Assembly (NCBI RefSeq): GCF_011046245.1
Contig: NZ_CP049241.1
Coordinates: forward strand, 1,752,001 to 1,816,000
Reading direction: 5' to 3'
DNA length: 64,000 nucleotides
Origin: Allorhizobium pseudoryzae
Lineage (GTDB): Bacteria > Pseudomonadota > Alphaproteobacteria > Rhizobiales > Rhizobiaceae
Both the position numbers and the translations under genes were made by a program. Below, one piece after another: positions 31,657 to 40,283 of this stretch. The notes beneath the pieces were generated by a model. That model was given only the letters and a program-made list of their open reading frames with translations, did not search any database and had not been told where the DNA came from. Every line of letters begins with the position of its first letter. Position 1 is the stretch's first letter.

Positions 31657-33141
31657 CATTGCCCAGCGGATCCCGATCCTGAGCTGCCAGTAGGGCCAAA
31701 AAGGCCGGCGCGGATCGGCAAGCGACGTGCCGGGAATCGATTCCGTCTCCCCCTTCAGCAGGTCGATCGAAAAGGCCCGCAGACCACGCGGGCGCGTGTT
31801 GAAGCGCTCGATCGTGCGGATCAGCGAGCCGGTTTCTGCCATCGAGGCGGCAATCGCCTCCGGTGTCGTTGCCAGATGCTCCGCCAGCAGGTCGTGGCGA
31901 AGGTCAAGCAGCGCTTTACGGCCAGCACCGGTCACCGGTTCGAAGGCGAGGTCGGATTCGGTGTCGAGGCCTTCCGAGCGGTTGTTGAGGTTGGAAGAAC
32001 CGACCCGCACGAAGCGGTCATCGATGATGATCAGCTTGGCGTGGACGACGATCTCGCGCTGGGTGCCGGTCTCATCGCCGTTGACGGCGAAATAGATCTG
32101 CAGACGGCCATGACGATCCTGGCGTTTCAGGCGGCGGATCAACCGGTTGCGGTTGCTGCCCATCATAACCTTTTCCAGGAAACCGTGCGATTCCTGGGTA
32201 ACCAGGATGACGATCTCCGGTCCGTTCTTCTCCTGCAGCCGTTCCAGGATCGTCCGGGCAATGCTGAAGGAGGCGAGGTATTGGGATTCGATGTAGATGT
32301 GTTTTTCGGCCGCCCGCAGGGCATCATGCGTCAGCTGAACCGCCTCCCGGCGGCCGCGGCGACCGTTCCATCGCACCGGCTCGGTCAGCGCCAGGGCGCA
32401 GGGGCAGTCCACCAATTGCGGAGTCAGATCATGCGGCCAGAGGGCGCTCTCGCCCTCGACCGCCACGCCGCCCAGGACTTCCTTGGTCGCAGCTTTCCAG
32501 CGCTTGCGACAGGCATCGCCCACCAGGCGTGCCGCATCACCGGCCACGATGGACTGGATGTCGTGCACAGGTCCGTAGCAGGTACCGTCCGGCGAGCAGC
32601 GCAGGTCATTCTGAAGCGCGTGCTGGCGGTCGTCCCACCGCCGGGCCGTGAGGTCGATACCACCGAGAAATGCGACGGCATCATCGACGCAGACCATTTT
32701 CTGATGGTGGCTGGCGCGGACGGGATGGCGGAAATCGAACTCCAGCCGGATGCGCGGGTGGTCGCACCAACCACTCTTCTTGAACAGCCTCAGGCTCTTG
32801 CCGGAATAGATGGGTCCCATGCCCCACACAAGGATATGCACGAAAAGCTCGCTCTCGGATTCCACCCGCCGGCGCAGGATCTCGCCAAGCGTCGGGGCGT
32901 CCGGATCTTCCGGCTTGAGGCGCAGGTCGGGATTAAAATCCCAGCCGACGATCAGGATCGAGCGGCGCGCGGTCGCAAGCACCTGGTCCAATCGACGATA
33001 GTAGGCCGCGCCGTCGATCAGAAAGGCGGCCTTGTCGGCGCGCGCCATCCGCCAGCTGTTTCGGCCGGGCTTGATGATCGGCGATCGGTCTGTTCTTGCT
33101 GTCGCGGCTGTTTCGTAAACCTGCATATCCACGCGTTCCAC
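31630..33141 (-). CDS. Phospholipase D / cardiolipin synthase-family protein
   Basis: A protein of about 500 aa with two HKD motifs: HHQKMVCVDD near residue 150 and VHAKLIIIDD near 375, followed by GSSNLNNRSEG. IVGWDFNPDLRL near the start is typical of bacterial PLD proteins of the ClsB-related group. It would swap phosphatidyl groups to make cardiolipin or cleave phosphodiesters. The frame starts with GTG at 33141; an ATG at 33126 is equally possible, neither having an ideal Shine-Dalgarno. Convergent with the YbhN-like gene and grouped with the YbhP-like one. Confidence 0.83.
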   Translation of the reverse strand: MERVDMQVYETAATARTDRSPIIKPGRNSWRMARADKAAFLIDGAAYYRRLDQVLATARRSILIVGWDFNPDLRLKPEDPDAPTLGEILRRRVESESELFVHILVWGMGPIYSGKSLRLFKKSGWCDHPRIRLEFDFRHPVRASHHQKMVCVDDAVAFLGGIDLTARRWDDRQHALQNDLRCSPDGTCYGPVHDIQSIVAGDAARLVGDACRKRWKAATKEVLGGVAVEGESALWPHDLTPQLVDCPCALALTEPVRWNGRRGRREAVQLTHDALRAAEKHIYIESQYLASFSIARTILERLQEKNGPEIVILVTQESHGFLEKVMMGSNRNRLIRRLKRQDRHGRLQIYFAVNGDETGTQREIVVHAKLIIIDDRFVRVGSSNLNNRSEGLDTESDLAFEPVTGAGRKALLDLRHDLLAEHLATTPEAIAASMAETGSLIRTIERFNTRPRGLRAFSIDLLKGETESIPGTSLADPRRPFWPYWQLRIGIRWAMSRLTRSFL

Positions 33142-33197
33142 CCCTCATCGAATAGGATGAAAGCCAGAACGTTCAACTTGCCCGCCGGTTCCGGCGG

Positions 33198-33365
33198 TCA
33201 GCCGGTCGCTATCGCCTGCATGGGCGGTTCGCGTGTCTCGTCCGGGTTGGGCGTCGGGGTCTCGTCCGGCAGTCTGTCGGGTTCGGGCTCCGTGATCGGC
33301 GGTTCGGGTGCCCAGACGGGTGACGGCATGGGTGGCTGTTCGCTTGGTTCCCTCGGTGAGGTCAT
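33198..33365 (-). CDS. 55-aa proline-rich small protein
   Basis: Found between longer genes: MTSPREPSEQPPMPSPVWAP then EPPITEPEPDRLPDETPTPN and PDETREPPMQAIATG. About 30% Pro, acidic, no membrane segment, surely disordered. Support: GGGAG 7 nt before the ATG, an EcfG-type promoter 27 bp upstream, and no other gene in the space. Function unknown. Confidence 0.68.
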   Translation of the reverse strand: MTSPREPSEQPPMPSPVWAPEPPITEPEPDRLPDETPTPNPDETREPPMQAIATG

Positions 33366-33391
33366 CGGTAACTCCCTGTTCTTACCTCACC

Positions 33392-33416
33392 AACATCCCT
33401 GAACCGCAAACGTTCC
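33392..33416 (-). promoter_or_regulatory. EcfG-type stress promoter for the Pro-rich small protein gene
   Basis: Minus strand GGAAC-N16-TGTT, 27 bp before the start at 33365. Confidence 0.6.
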
Positions 33417-33442
33417 CCATTCTTCCAGTCTCCAGACCAAGG

Positions 33443-33467
33443 GGAACCTGCATGCCGCGGGCACGTT
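33443..33467 (+). promoter_or_regulatory. EcfG-type stress promoter for the DUF892 gene at 33513
   Basis: GGAAC-N16-CGTT, an ideal match ending 45 bp before the ATG; divergent to 33392-33416. Confidence 0.68.
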
Positions 33468-33512
33468 CGACCAGGGTTGCCATGGAACAAGAGGTCGAAG
33501 GAGGCGCACGAC

Positions 33513-34019
33513 ATGACCCATTCCGCCGATCATTTTCTCGCCTGGCTGCGCGATGCGCATGCGATGGAGGTGCAGGCGATCAGCCAACTGCGCAGCCAGA
33601 TCGGGCGTATCGAAAGCTATCCGGATCTCAAGGCGCGCCTGCATCAGCACCTTGGTGAAACGGAAGAGCAGGAACGGGCGCTGAAGGCCTTGCTGGACAG
33701 GACGCCGCAGGGACATTCTGCGCTCAAGGATATCACCAGCCGTCTGTCGGCGGCGGCGCAAGGCGTGGGCACTTTATTTTCGGCAGCGGAGGTGGTGAAG
33801 GCCAGCATGGCCGCCTATGCGTTCGAACATACGGAAATCGCGACCTACAAGGTTCTCATCGCCGCCGCCGACGAGCTCGGCGACCAGGAGGCGAGACAGG
33901 TTTTCGAGCAGATCCTGGCGCAGGAGATTGCCATGGCGAACTGGCTGGAAGAGCAAATCGATACGGTGACGCGTCTCTATCTCATGCGGGACGAGCGCGA
34001 CCTGCAAGCCAGACGCTGA
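33513..34019 (+). CDS. DUF892/YciF-type ferritin-like protein
   Basis: A 168-aa four-helix protein: FLAWLRDAHAMEVQAISQLRSQ, HQHLGETEEQERALKALLD, AYAFEHTEIATYKVLIAAADEL and ILAQEIAMANWLEEQID give Glu/His pairs on each helix, the ferritin-like layout of YciE/YciF. Such proteins are stress-induced and may bind metal or counter oxidants. GAAGGAGG precedes the ATG. An ideal EcfG promoter lies upstream. A second member of the family is at 59540-60040 with little obvious sequence likeness outside the fold. Confidence 0.82.
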   Translation: MTHSADHFLAWLRDAHAMEVQAISQLRSQIGRIESYPDLKARLHQHLGETEEQERALKALLDRTPQGHSALKDITSRLSAAAQGVGTLFSAAEVVKASMAAYAFEHTEIATYKVLIAAADELGDQEARQVFEQILAQEIAMANWLEEQIDTVTRLYLMRDERDLQARR

Positions 34020-34100
34020 CCGACCGCTGGACTTCGAACGATAAAGATCGCCGACAAGGCCGGCGGTCTGGTGTTCTGATCCATCGTTTCCGTGGCCGGG

Positions 34101-34298
34101 TTACAGCATGACCCGCTCGCTCAGTTCCCGCGGGTCGCGGATACCGGTCTGGTAGAGCTCGATCATCCGGGCCGCAATGGTCGCGGCCAAGACCTCGTCG
34201 TTGATAAGTCCGCTTTTGCGGCGTACGGCATCGAAACATGCCTGCAAGACATCGAGGTCCTGCGGTTCCAATATGATGTCCGTCGTATCAGGCTTCAT
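34101..34298 (-). CDS. 65-aa helical hypothetical protein
   Basis: MKPDTTDIILEPQDLDVLQA then CFDAVRRKSGLINDEVLAAT, ending LYQTGIRDPRELSERVML. The ATG at 34298 is preceded by AGGAGGTGAAT, a near-perfect Shine-Dalgarno, which decides against the GTG six bases earlier. A small soluble helical protein; similar short proteins are widespread in rhizobia but uncharacterised as far as I know. No GGAAC promoter was found upstream. Confidence 0.72.
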   Translation of the reverse strand: MKPDTTDIILEPQDLDVLQACFDAVRRKSGLINDEVLAATIAARMIELYQTGIRDPRELSERVML

Positions 34299-34457
34299 AT
34301 TCACCTCCTCATCAGGAGGGCGGAAGTTCTTACGTCTTCCAGCCGCCGGCGCCCCGATCCATGAGCCGACGATAGGTAGAGACTACGCCTCTCAGATCCA
34401 TTTGCAACCGCCAGGCACCGGAAATGCCTGATATATGAGGCTTTGCTGATTTCGACC

Positions 34458-34673
34458 CTAAGGGTCGAGATGGTTGGCTTCGTGATCCTGGTACTGGTCG
34501 TTCTGCACCATCTTGCCATCCAGGCCGCGCTCTTTGGAATGCTGTGCCTTGTCGCGGTTGGAGAGCACCATGTTGTCGGGAAGCTTGTCCTTGTCGATAT
34601 CGGTCATCGCGCCCGTTCCGCTCTGCTTGCCCTGTGCTCCGGGTCCCATGTGTTTCGAACTGGCATTGGCCAT
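34458..34673 (-). CDS. 71-aa polar hypothetical protein
   Basis: MANASSKHMGPGAQGKQSGT followed by GAMTDIDKDKLPDNMVLSNR and DKAQHSKERGLDGKMVQNDQ. Gly/Asp/Lys-rich and probably disordered, like many stress-induced small proteins. GAAGGAG lies 9 nt before the ATG at 34673. No EcfG-type promoter seen. The space 34299-34457 holds nothing recognisable. Confidence 0.65.
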   Translation of the reverse strand: MANASSKHMGPGAQGKQSGTGAMTDIDKDKLPDNMVLSNRDKAQHSKERGLDGKMVQNDQYQDHEANHLDP

Positions 34674-34748
34674 GAGACATTCTCCTTCGGTCATGTTTAC
34701 AAAGACAGAACCACGGGCAGGCGATTTTTGATCCCGGCAGCGCGCCGA

Positions 34749-36695
34749 TTAAACGGGTTGCGGCGCTGTCGTAGACCCGGTCGAAAATGTATCGAGCCAG
34801 ATCTGCGTCGACAGAATACCGACAAAGGCGGCGTTGTCGCGAAAGCCGGTGAGCGGCTGCGTGCGGGCCTTGCGGACGAGTTTTTCCACGGCGCGCGGTT
34901 CGAACAGGCCGGCGGCAGCGATCGCCTTTTCGGTCATGTGACTGTCTAGAAGCCGTATACCCTGGCTTCCGAGAAAGGAGGCGCTGTCCGGCGCCCGATA
35001 GGGTTGCTTCGGCCGATTGCCGACGACCGGCGGCAGGAGATCGCGGGCAACCTCGCGCAGGATGTGTTTTTCCGTCAGCCCCTTTACCTTGAGGGCCGGT
35101 GGCAGGCGGCAGGCGAGCTCCACCAGCCGGTGATCGAGATACGGGAAACGCCCCTCCACCCCATGGGCCATGGCCATGCGGTCGCCCTGGCTGGAGAGGA
35201 TATAGCCGGGCAGCAGGAAGCGGCTTTCCAGATATTGCGCCTGGTGCAGCGGGTGCCAGCGGCGGAACCTTTCGGGCAGGCGCGAGACGAGATCGTCGGC
35301 GGCGTCGTAGCCCTTCAGATCTGCGGCCAGTGCCGCCGAGTAGAAGAGTTTGGTGCCCGCCGTGCTGCGCAGCCGTGGCCTGTGCGAGTGGAGCGGATCA
35401 TCGAGGCTGTCCTGCCGGATGCCGAAGAAAGCCGCGAGATAATCCGGCGTCTGGGTCTGCAGTCCGGGCAGATAGGGGTAGAGCCTGCGAAACAAAAGCG
35501 GCCTGCGGTGCGAATGCGGCTGCCGTGCGCAGAAACGGCGCAGTTTCGCCTCCTTGAAAATATCGTAACCGCCGAACACCTCGTCGGCACCTTCGCCGGT
35601 CAGCACCACCTTCATGCCATTCTCACGCACCCGTTCCGCCAGGGAATAGAGCGGGGCCGGGGCGGTGCGCAGCACGGGGCGCTCGGCAAAGCGCACGACC
35701 TGCGGGAAGACGCGCGCAATGTCATCCGGTCCGCAGGCCGCGGCGTGGTGATGGGTCGCAAGCGCTTCGGCAACCGCGCGCTGGAAGGCGCTCTCGTCAT
35801 GTTCGGCGCTGTCAAAGGTGACGGAAAAGGTGTTGAGCCCGCCCGCTGCCATGGGGGCTGCAAGCGCGCAGACGAGCGAGGAATCAAGCCCGCCGGACAG
35901 ATAGGCGCCGACGGGCACATCGGCGCGCATGCGCAGCCGCACGGCATCGGTGAGCAACGCCAGCACCTCCTCGCGCGCCTCGTCCTCGCGCCGCGGCGGT
36001 TCCTCGCCTTCGTCGGGAAAATCGAGTTGCCAGTAGGGGCGAATGTCGAGCCGACCCTTCTCGAACACCATCCGGTGGCCGGGTTCCAGTTCCGCGACGT
36101 CCTTGAACATCGTGCGCGGCGCGAGCGGCGCCCAGACGGTGAAGATCTGGTCGAGGGCGAGAGGATCGAGTTCCGCTGTCACGCCCGGCAGTTCCAGCAG
36201 GGCCTTGACCTCCGAGGCAAAACCCAAGCCGCCGCCGGCGGTTCGGGTATAGAACAACGGGCGCACGCCCATCCGGTCGCGTGCCAGCAGCATGCGGCGT
36301 TTGCGAGCGTCCCACAATGCGAAGGCAAAATCGCCGTTCATGTGGGCGAGGCAATCATCGCCATGCATCTCGTAGAGCGCGAGGATCACCTCCGTATCGC
36401 TGCCCGTCGCAAAACGACGGCCCCTCGCTTTCAGCTGTTCGCGCAGCTCCACATAGTTGAAGATCTCGCCGTTGAAGACGATCGAGAGGCCGCTGTCTGC
36501 GCTGGTCATCGGCTGCTGTCCGTCGCACAGGCCGACGATCGACAGCCTGACATGCGACAGCCCGACATCGCCTTCCAGCCAGACGCCGCGTTCGTCCGGC
36601 CCGCGATGATGGATGGCCTCGCCCATGCGGTGGAGCAGACCGCTTGCCTCCGCGGGGCGGATTTTAGTGCTGACAAAGCCGGCAAAACCACACAT
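34749..36695 (-). CDS. asnB: Asparagine synthetase, glutamine-hydrolysing
   Basis: A 648-aa class B asparagine synthetase. The N-terminal amidotransferase begins with the processed nucleophile MCGFAGFVS and has HHRGPDERG and VFNGEIFNYVELR. The synthetase domain (from about 240) has the ATP pyrophosphatase loop PVGAYLSGGLDSSLVCALA and LTGEGADEVFGGY. It makes asparagine, or amidates another acceptor, from aspartate, glutamine and ATP. Start fixed by the MCGF catalytic Cys. It stands alone; 188 bp separate it from the divergent sensor kinase. Relatives of this length also occur in polysaccharide or peptide clusters, but no such genes are near. Confidence 0.88.
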   Translation of the reverse strand: MCGFAGFVSTKIRPAEASGLLHRMGEAIHHRGPDERGVWLEGDVGLSHVRLSIVGLCDGQQPMTSADSGLSIVFNGEIFNYVELREQLKARGRRFATGSDTEVILALYEMHGDDCLAHMNGDFAFALWDARKRRMLLARDRMGVRPLFYTRTAGGGLGFASEVKALLELPGVTAELDPLALDQIFTVWAPLAPRTMFKDVAELEPGHRMVFEKGRLDIRPYWQLDFPDEGEEPPRREDEAREEVLALLTDAVRLRMRADVPVGAYLSGGLDSSLVCALAAPMAAGGLNTFSVTFDSAEHDESAFQRAVAEALATHHHAAACGPDDIARVFPQVVRFAERPVLRTAPAPLYSLAERVRENGMKVVLTGEGADEVFGGYDIFKEAKLRRFCARQPHSHRRPLLFRRLYPYLPGLQTQTPDYLAAFFGIRQDSLDDPLHSHRPRLRSTAGTKLFYSAALAADLKGYDAADDLVSRLPERFRRWHPLHQAQYLESRFLLPGYILSSQGDRMAMAHGVEGRFPYLDHRLVELACRLPPALKVKGLTEKHILREVARDLLPPVVGNRPKQPYRAPDSASFLGSQGIRLLDSHMTEKAIAAAGLFEPRAVEKLVRKARTQPLTGFRDNAAFVGILSTQIWLDTFSTGSTTAPQPV

Positions 36696-36882
36696 GCGCT
36701 TGTTCCATCATGGACGGGTTGTGTCCTCATCCATAGAGGTTGCATCCTTTCAGCTTCTAAACGGCGCCGGATCAGCCGATGGCATGGTGAATGAAGAGTT
36801 ATTGCCGCATGGCAGGAAGGGTCAGGCTTGCCACCTGCGACAAGATGGGTTGAACTGGTATCCCGGTGGGGAGGACCTGTGT

Positions 36883-38709
36883 TTGACGAAGCGGTTTCTG
36901 CTGGCTCTTGCCAGTTTCCTGGTGATCGGGGTGACCTTCGCGCTCCACGGCGGCGACGTGATCCTGCGCCGCTACCTGGACGAGGCGGCGAACCAGGGCG
37001 GCACGACCCTGCGGCTGGCCGTCTCCGCGCTGGAGGGGCATCTGAGGCGTTTCGAGCCACTGCCGGCGCTGATTGCCGACCAGCCGGCCATCGAGGCGCT
37101 GATCCAGTCTCCCAAGGATCCGATCCTGCGCCACGACACCAATCTCTACTTAAGCAGCATCAATGCGCTCTTGAAGTCTTCCGACATCTACATGATGACG
37201 ATGGACGGCGAGACGATCGCCGCCAGCAACTATGACCTGCCGACCAGCTTCATCGGCCAGAATTTCAGCTACCGGCCTTACTTTCACGAGGCCGCGGCAG
37301 GTGCCCAGTCGCGGTTCTACGCTCTCGGGACGACCTCGGCGAAGCGCGGCTATTATTTCTCCTCTCCGATCGAGATCGGCGGCAAGATCCTCGGCGTCAT
37401 CGTCTTCAAGGTGGATACCGACGTCATCGAAGCGTCGTGGGTGGGTGGGGATGCCCGAATCTTCGTGTCCGATCCCGAAGGCATCATCTTCATGACCGGC
37501 ACGGCTCAATGGCTTTACCGCGCCATTCTGCCGCTGACGCCCGAGCGACTGGCCCGCACGGAAGCCTCGCGCCGCTATTCCGATGCAAGGCTGAGCGAGT
37601 TGCCGATCACGGAGCGGACCGAGGCCGGGCACCGCCTGATGACCGTTTCGGAACGTGCTGGGGTGCTGGAGTATCTCGTCCGTTCGCAACTGATGCCGGA
37701 GGCCGGCTGGACGGTCAACGTTCTGATCGACACCGCCTCTGCCCGTGCCCAGGCGCAGACGGTGACGGTGGCGGGCCTGCTGCTGCTCTGCCTTGCGGGG
37801 CTGGGATTGGCGATCCTCATGCAACGGCGCGCGCGGCTGGCCGAACGTCTCCAGATGCAGGCCTCCGCCCAGGTGGAGCTGGAGCGGCGCGTCGAGGAAC
37901 GCACCGCCGACCTCGCCCGGGTCAACCAGCGGATCGAGGAGGAGGTTGCCGAACGGCGCCTCACCGAGCAGCAGTTGCGCCAGACCCAGGCGGATCTGAT
38001 CCAGGCCGGCAAACTGGCCGGTCTCGGCCAGATGTCGGCGGCGCTGTCGCACGAGTTCAACCAGCCGCTTGCCGCCGCGAAAACTTATACCGACAGCGCC
38101 GCCGTGCTGATCGAGCGGGGGCGGCTGGACGAGGCGAACGACAATATCCGCCGGATCTCGGCGCTGATCGACCGCATGGCCTCGATCTCCCGGCACTTGC
38201 GCAACTTCGCCCGCAAGCCGAACGAAAAACTCGGGCCGGTGGTGCTGGATGAGGTGATCCGCGACACGATGGAAATCGTCGCCGCCCGGCTGAAAGCCGC
38301 CGAGGCCACGGTCACCATCGACATGGAGATGCCGTCGCCCGTGGTCGAGGCGGGTCTGGTGCGCCTGCAGCAGGTGCTGGTCAATATTCTGACCAATGCG
38401 GCGGATGCCGTCGAGGGGCTGGAGGACCGCGAGATCATCCTCTCCGTCCGGCAGGAGGCGGACAGAGTTTCGATCCTGATCCGCGATCACGGGCCGGGTG
38501 TGCCGCCGTCGATCCGCGAGCGTATCTTCGATCCCTTTTTCACCACGAAAGGTGTGGGCAAGGGGCTGGGGCTCGGCCTCTCGATCTCCTATAATATCGT
38601 CAAGGATTTCGGCGGCAGCCTCAGCGTCAGCGATCATCCGGACGGCGGCGCCGTCTTCGTGATCACGTTGCAGGCGGCCTCCGGAGCGATCGGACAGGCG
38701 GCGGAGTAG
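36883..38709 (+). CDS. DctB-like membrane sensor histidine kinase
   Basis: A kinase of about 608 aa. Two membrane helices (about 5-22 and 290-310) flank a periplasmic double-PDC sensor domain containing NLYLSSINALLKSSDIYMM and GYYFSSPIEIGGKILGVIVFK, as in DctB. Then a coiled coil (ERRVEERTADLARVNQRIEE), HisKA with ALSHEFNQPLAAAKTY, and HATPase with GKGLGLGLSISYNIV. The start is taken as TTG at 36883 with GGGGAGG 8 nt upstream; an ATG at 36784 is in frame but has no Shine-Dalgarno. Two bases separate it from the regulator gene. With tctCBA downstream, it probably senses a di- or tricarboxylate. Confidence 0.85.
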   Translation: MTKRFLLALASFLVIGVTFALHGGDVILRRYLDEAANQGGTTLRLAVSALEGHLRRFEPLPALIADQPAIEALIQSPKDPILRHDTNLYLSSINALLKSSDIYMMTMDGETIAASNYDLPTSFIGQNFSYRPYFHEAAAGAQSRFYALGTTSAKRGYYFSSPIEIGGKILGVIVFKVDTDVIEASWVGGDARIFVSDPEGIIFMTGTAQWLYRAILPLTPERLARTEASRRYSDARLSELPITERTEAGHRLMTVSERAGVLEYLVRSQLMPEAGWTVNVLIDTASARAQAQTVTVAGLLLLCLAGLGLAILMQRRARLAERLQMQASAQVELERRVEERTADLARVNQRIEEEVAERRLTEQQLRQTQADLIQAGKLAGLGQMSAALSHEFNQPLAAAKTYTDSAAVLIERGRLDEANDNIRRISALIDRMASISRHLRNFARKPNEKLGPVVLDEVIRDTMEIVAARLKAAEATVTIDMEMPSPVVEAGLVRLQQVLVNILTNAADAVEGLEDREIILSVRQEADRVSILIRDHGPGVPPSIRERIFDPFFTTKGVGKGLGLGLSISYNIVKDFGGSLSVSDHPDGGAVFVITLQAASGAIGQAAE

Positions 38710-38711
38710 GC

Positions 38712-40073
38712 ATGCAAAGAGTACTGTTGGTGGATGACGAGGAGGAGCTACGCCGCTCCACCGCGCAGGCCCTCGAACTGTCCGGCCTTTCCGTGCAGAC
38801 GCTGGCGAGTGCCGACCAGGTGCTGGAACTCATCGGCTATGCCTTCGACGGTGTCGTCGTCAGCGATATCCGCATGCCCGGCATCGACGGCATGACGCTG
38901 ATGCAGCACATCCGCGAACTGGACGCGGAGATCCCCGTGATCCTCGTGACCGGTCATGGCGACGTGCAACTAGCCGTGAAGGCCATGCGCGAAGGCGCCT
39001 ATGATTTCATCGAAAAGCCCTTTACCACGCCGCATCTGGCCGGCGTGATCCGCAGGGCCATGGATCGCCGCGGGCTGGTGCTGGAAAACCGCCGACTGAG
39101 GGCGGTCGCCGGCAAGCGCGACGATCTGGAATCGCGCCTGCCGGGCCGCACGCAGGGCATGGTGGATCTGCGCTACCAGATCCGCGCCATCGGTGCGACG
39201 GATGCCGATACGCTGGTGATCGGCGATACGGGCGTCGGCAAGGAGGTCGTGGCGCGCGCGCTGCACGATGTGAGCCCACGTGCCAATCGCCCCTTCATCG
39301 CCATCAACTGTGCCGCCCTTCCCGAAACGCTGATCGAAAGCGAGCTCTTCGGCCACGAGGCTGGCGCCTTTCCAGGCGCGCTTCGACCGCGCTATGGCAA
39401 GTTCGAACATGGTCGCGGCGGCACCATCCTGCTCGACGAGATCAGTTCGATGCCCGTCGATCTGCAGGCAAAATTCCTGCGCGTACTGCAGGAGCGGGTC
39501 ATCACGCGGCTCGGCTCCAACGAGACGGTCGGGCTCGATGTCCGGTTCATTGCGACGAGCAAGGTCGATCTCGAAGCTGAGGTGGCGGCGGGACGGTTCC
39601 GTGCCGATCTGTTCTACCGGTTGGAAGTCGCGACGCTGAGGGTCCCGTCACTTGCGCAGCGCCGGCCGGATATCCCGCTCCTCTTCCTGCAGTTGGTGCG
39701 TGAGGCCTGCGCGCGGTATGGCCGCGAGGACATCGACGTGCCGCAGGAGGTGGTGGCCTCGGTGGCGCAGAAGGATTGGCCGGGCAATGTGCGCGAACTG
39801 CGCAATGCCGCCGACCGGCTGGTGCTCGGGCTCGACATGCGTCCCGGAGATGGTGGCGCGCTTGTCAAACCGGACAGCGGGCGGCTGTCCGATCGTGTCG
39901 CCGCCTTCGAGCGCAACATCCTGGCAAGTGCCATCGCAGCGCATGGCGGGGCCTTGAAACCCGTCTATGAACAGCTCGGAATCAGCCGGAAGACACTGTA
40001 CGAGAAGATGCAGAAATACGGCCTCGACAAGAAGCTGCTCTCGCCGGAGAGTTTACGCGAACTTGAGGACTAG
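38712..40073 (+). CDS. DctD-like AAA+ response regulator with altered GAFTGA loop
   Basis: A 453-aa regulator: receiver (1-120; acceptor Asp52 in VVSDIRMPG, Lys102), AAA+ domain (about 145-380; Walker A GDTGVGKE 171-178, Walker B GGTILLDE 236-243, arginine-finger region RADLFYRLEV) and C-terminal Fis-type HTH (AAHGGALKPVYEQLGISRKTLY). The L1 loop that contacts sigma-54 reads GAFPGA (218-223) instead of GAFTGA; the Thr is normally essential. So it may not activate RpoN promoters, like the GAFTGA-less NtrC of Rhodobacter capsulatus. Cotranscribed with the kinase; a 16-bp palindrome follows at 40091 and tctCBA comes next. Confidence 0.85.
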   Translation: MQRVLLVDDEEELRRSTAQALELSGLSVQTLASADQVLELIGYAFDGVVVSDIRMPGIDGMTLMQHIRELDAEIPVILVTGHGDVQLAVKAMREGAYDFIEKPFTTPHLAGVIRRAMDRRGLVLENRRLRAVAGKRDDLESRLPGRTQGMVDLRYQIRAIGATDADTLVIGDTGVGKEVVARALHDVSPRANRPFIAINCAALPETLIESELFGHEAGAFPGALRPRYGKFEHGRGGTILLDEISSMPVDLQAKFLRVLQERVITRLGSNETVGLDVRFIATSKVDLEAEVAAGRFRADLFYRLEVATLRVPSLAQRRPDIPLLFLQLVREACARYGREDIDVPQEVVASVAQKDWPGNVRELRNAADRLVLGLDMRPGDGGALVKPDSGRLSDRVAAFERNILASAIAAHGGALKPVYEQLGISRKTLYEKMQKYGLDKKLLSPESLRELED

Positions 40074-40090
40074 ATCCCAGAAATGGGAAT

Positions 40091-40106
40091 GGGTGGAATT
40101 CCACCC
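40091..40106. promoter_or_regulatory. Perfect 16-bp palindrome upstream of tctC
   Basis: GGGTGGAATTCCACCC is a perfect inverted repeat. A second half-site TTCCACCC is at 40131-40138. Located just after the DctD-like stop and 180 bp before tctC, it is the obvious candidate binding site for that regulator. I find no convincing RpoN -24/-12 sequence in 40074-40283. Confidence 0.65.
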
Positions 40107-40283
40107 GCGCCAAAATGGCAATGTTTCGATTTCCACCCATGATGCGGCGCAAAACAGGCATGGATGCGGCAGTTGCGTGTCTGGCGCCGTTGCGCAATCT
40201 CCTCTGGAAGATGCAGATGAAGCCACCAGGTCGCCCGGGAGGAGCCGCGGCGACTGGCTTGGTTTCATCTGAGGAGGATGTCG

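Noticed and set aside
40160..40180. Possible -24/-12 element before tctC
   Set aside because: Only the GG and GC dinucleotides fit at correct spacing; other positions deviate.
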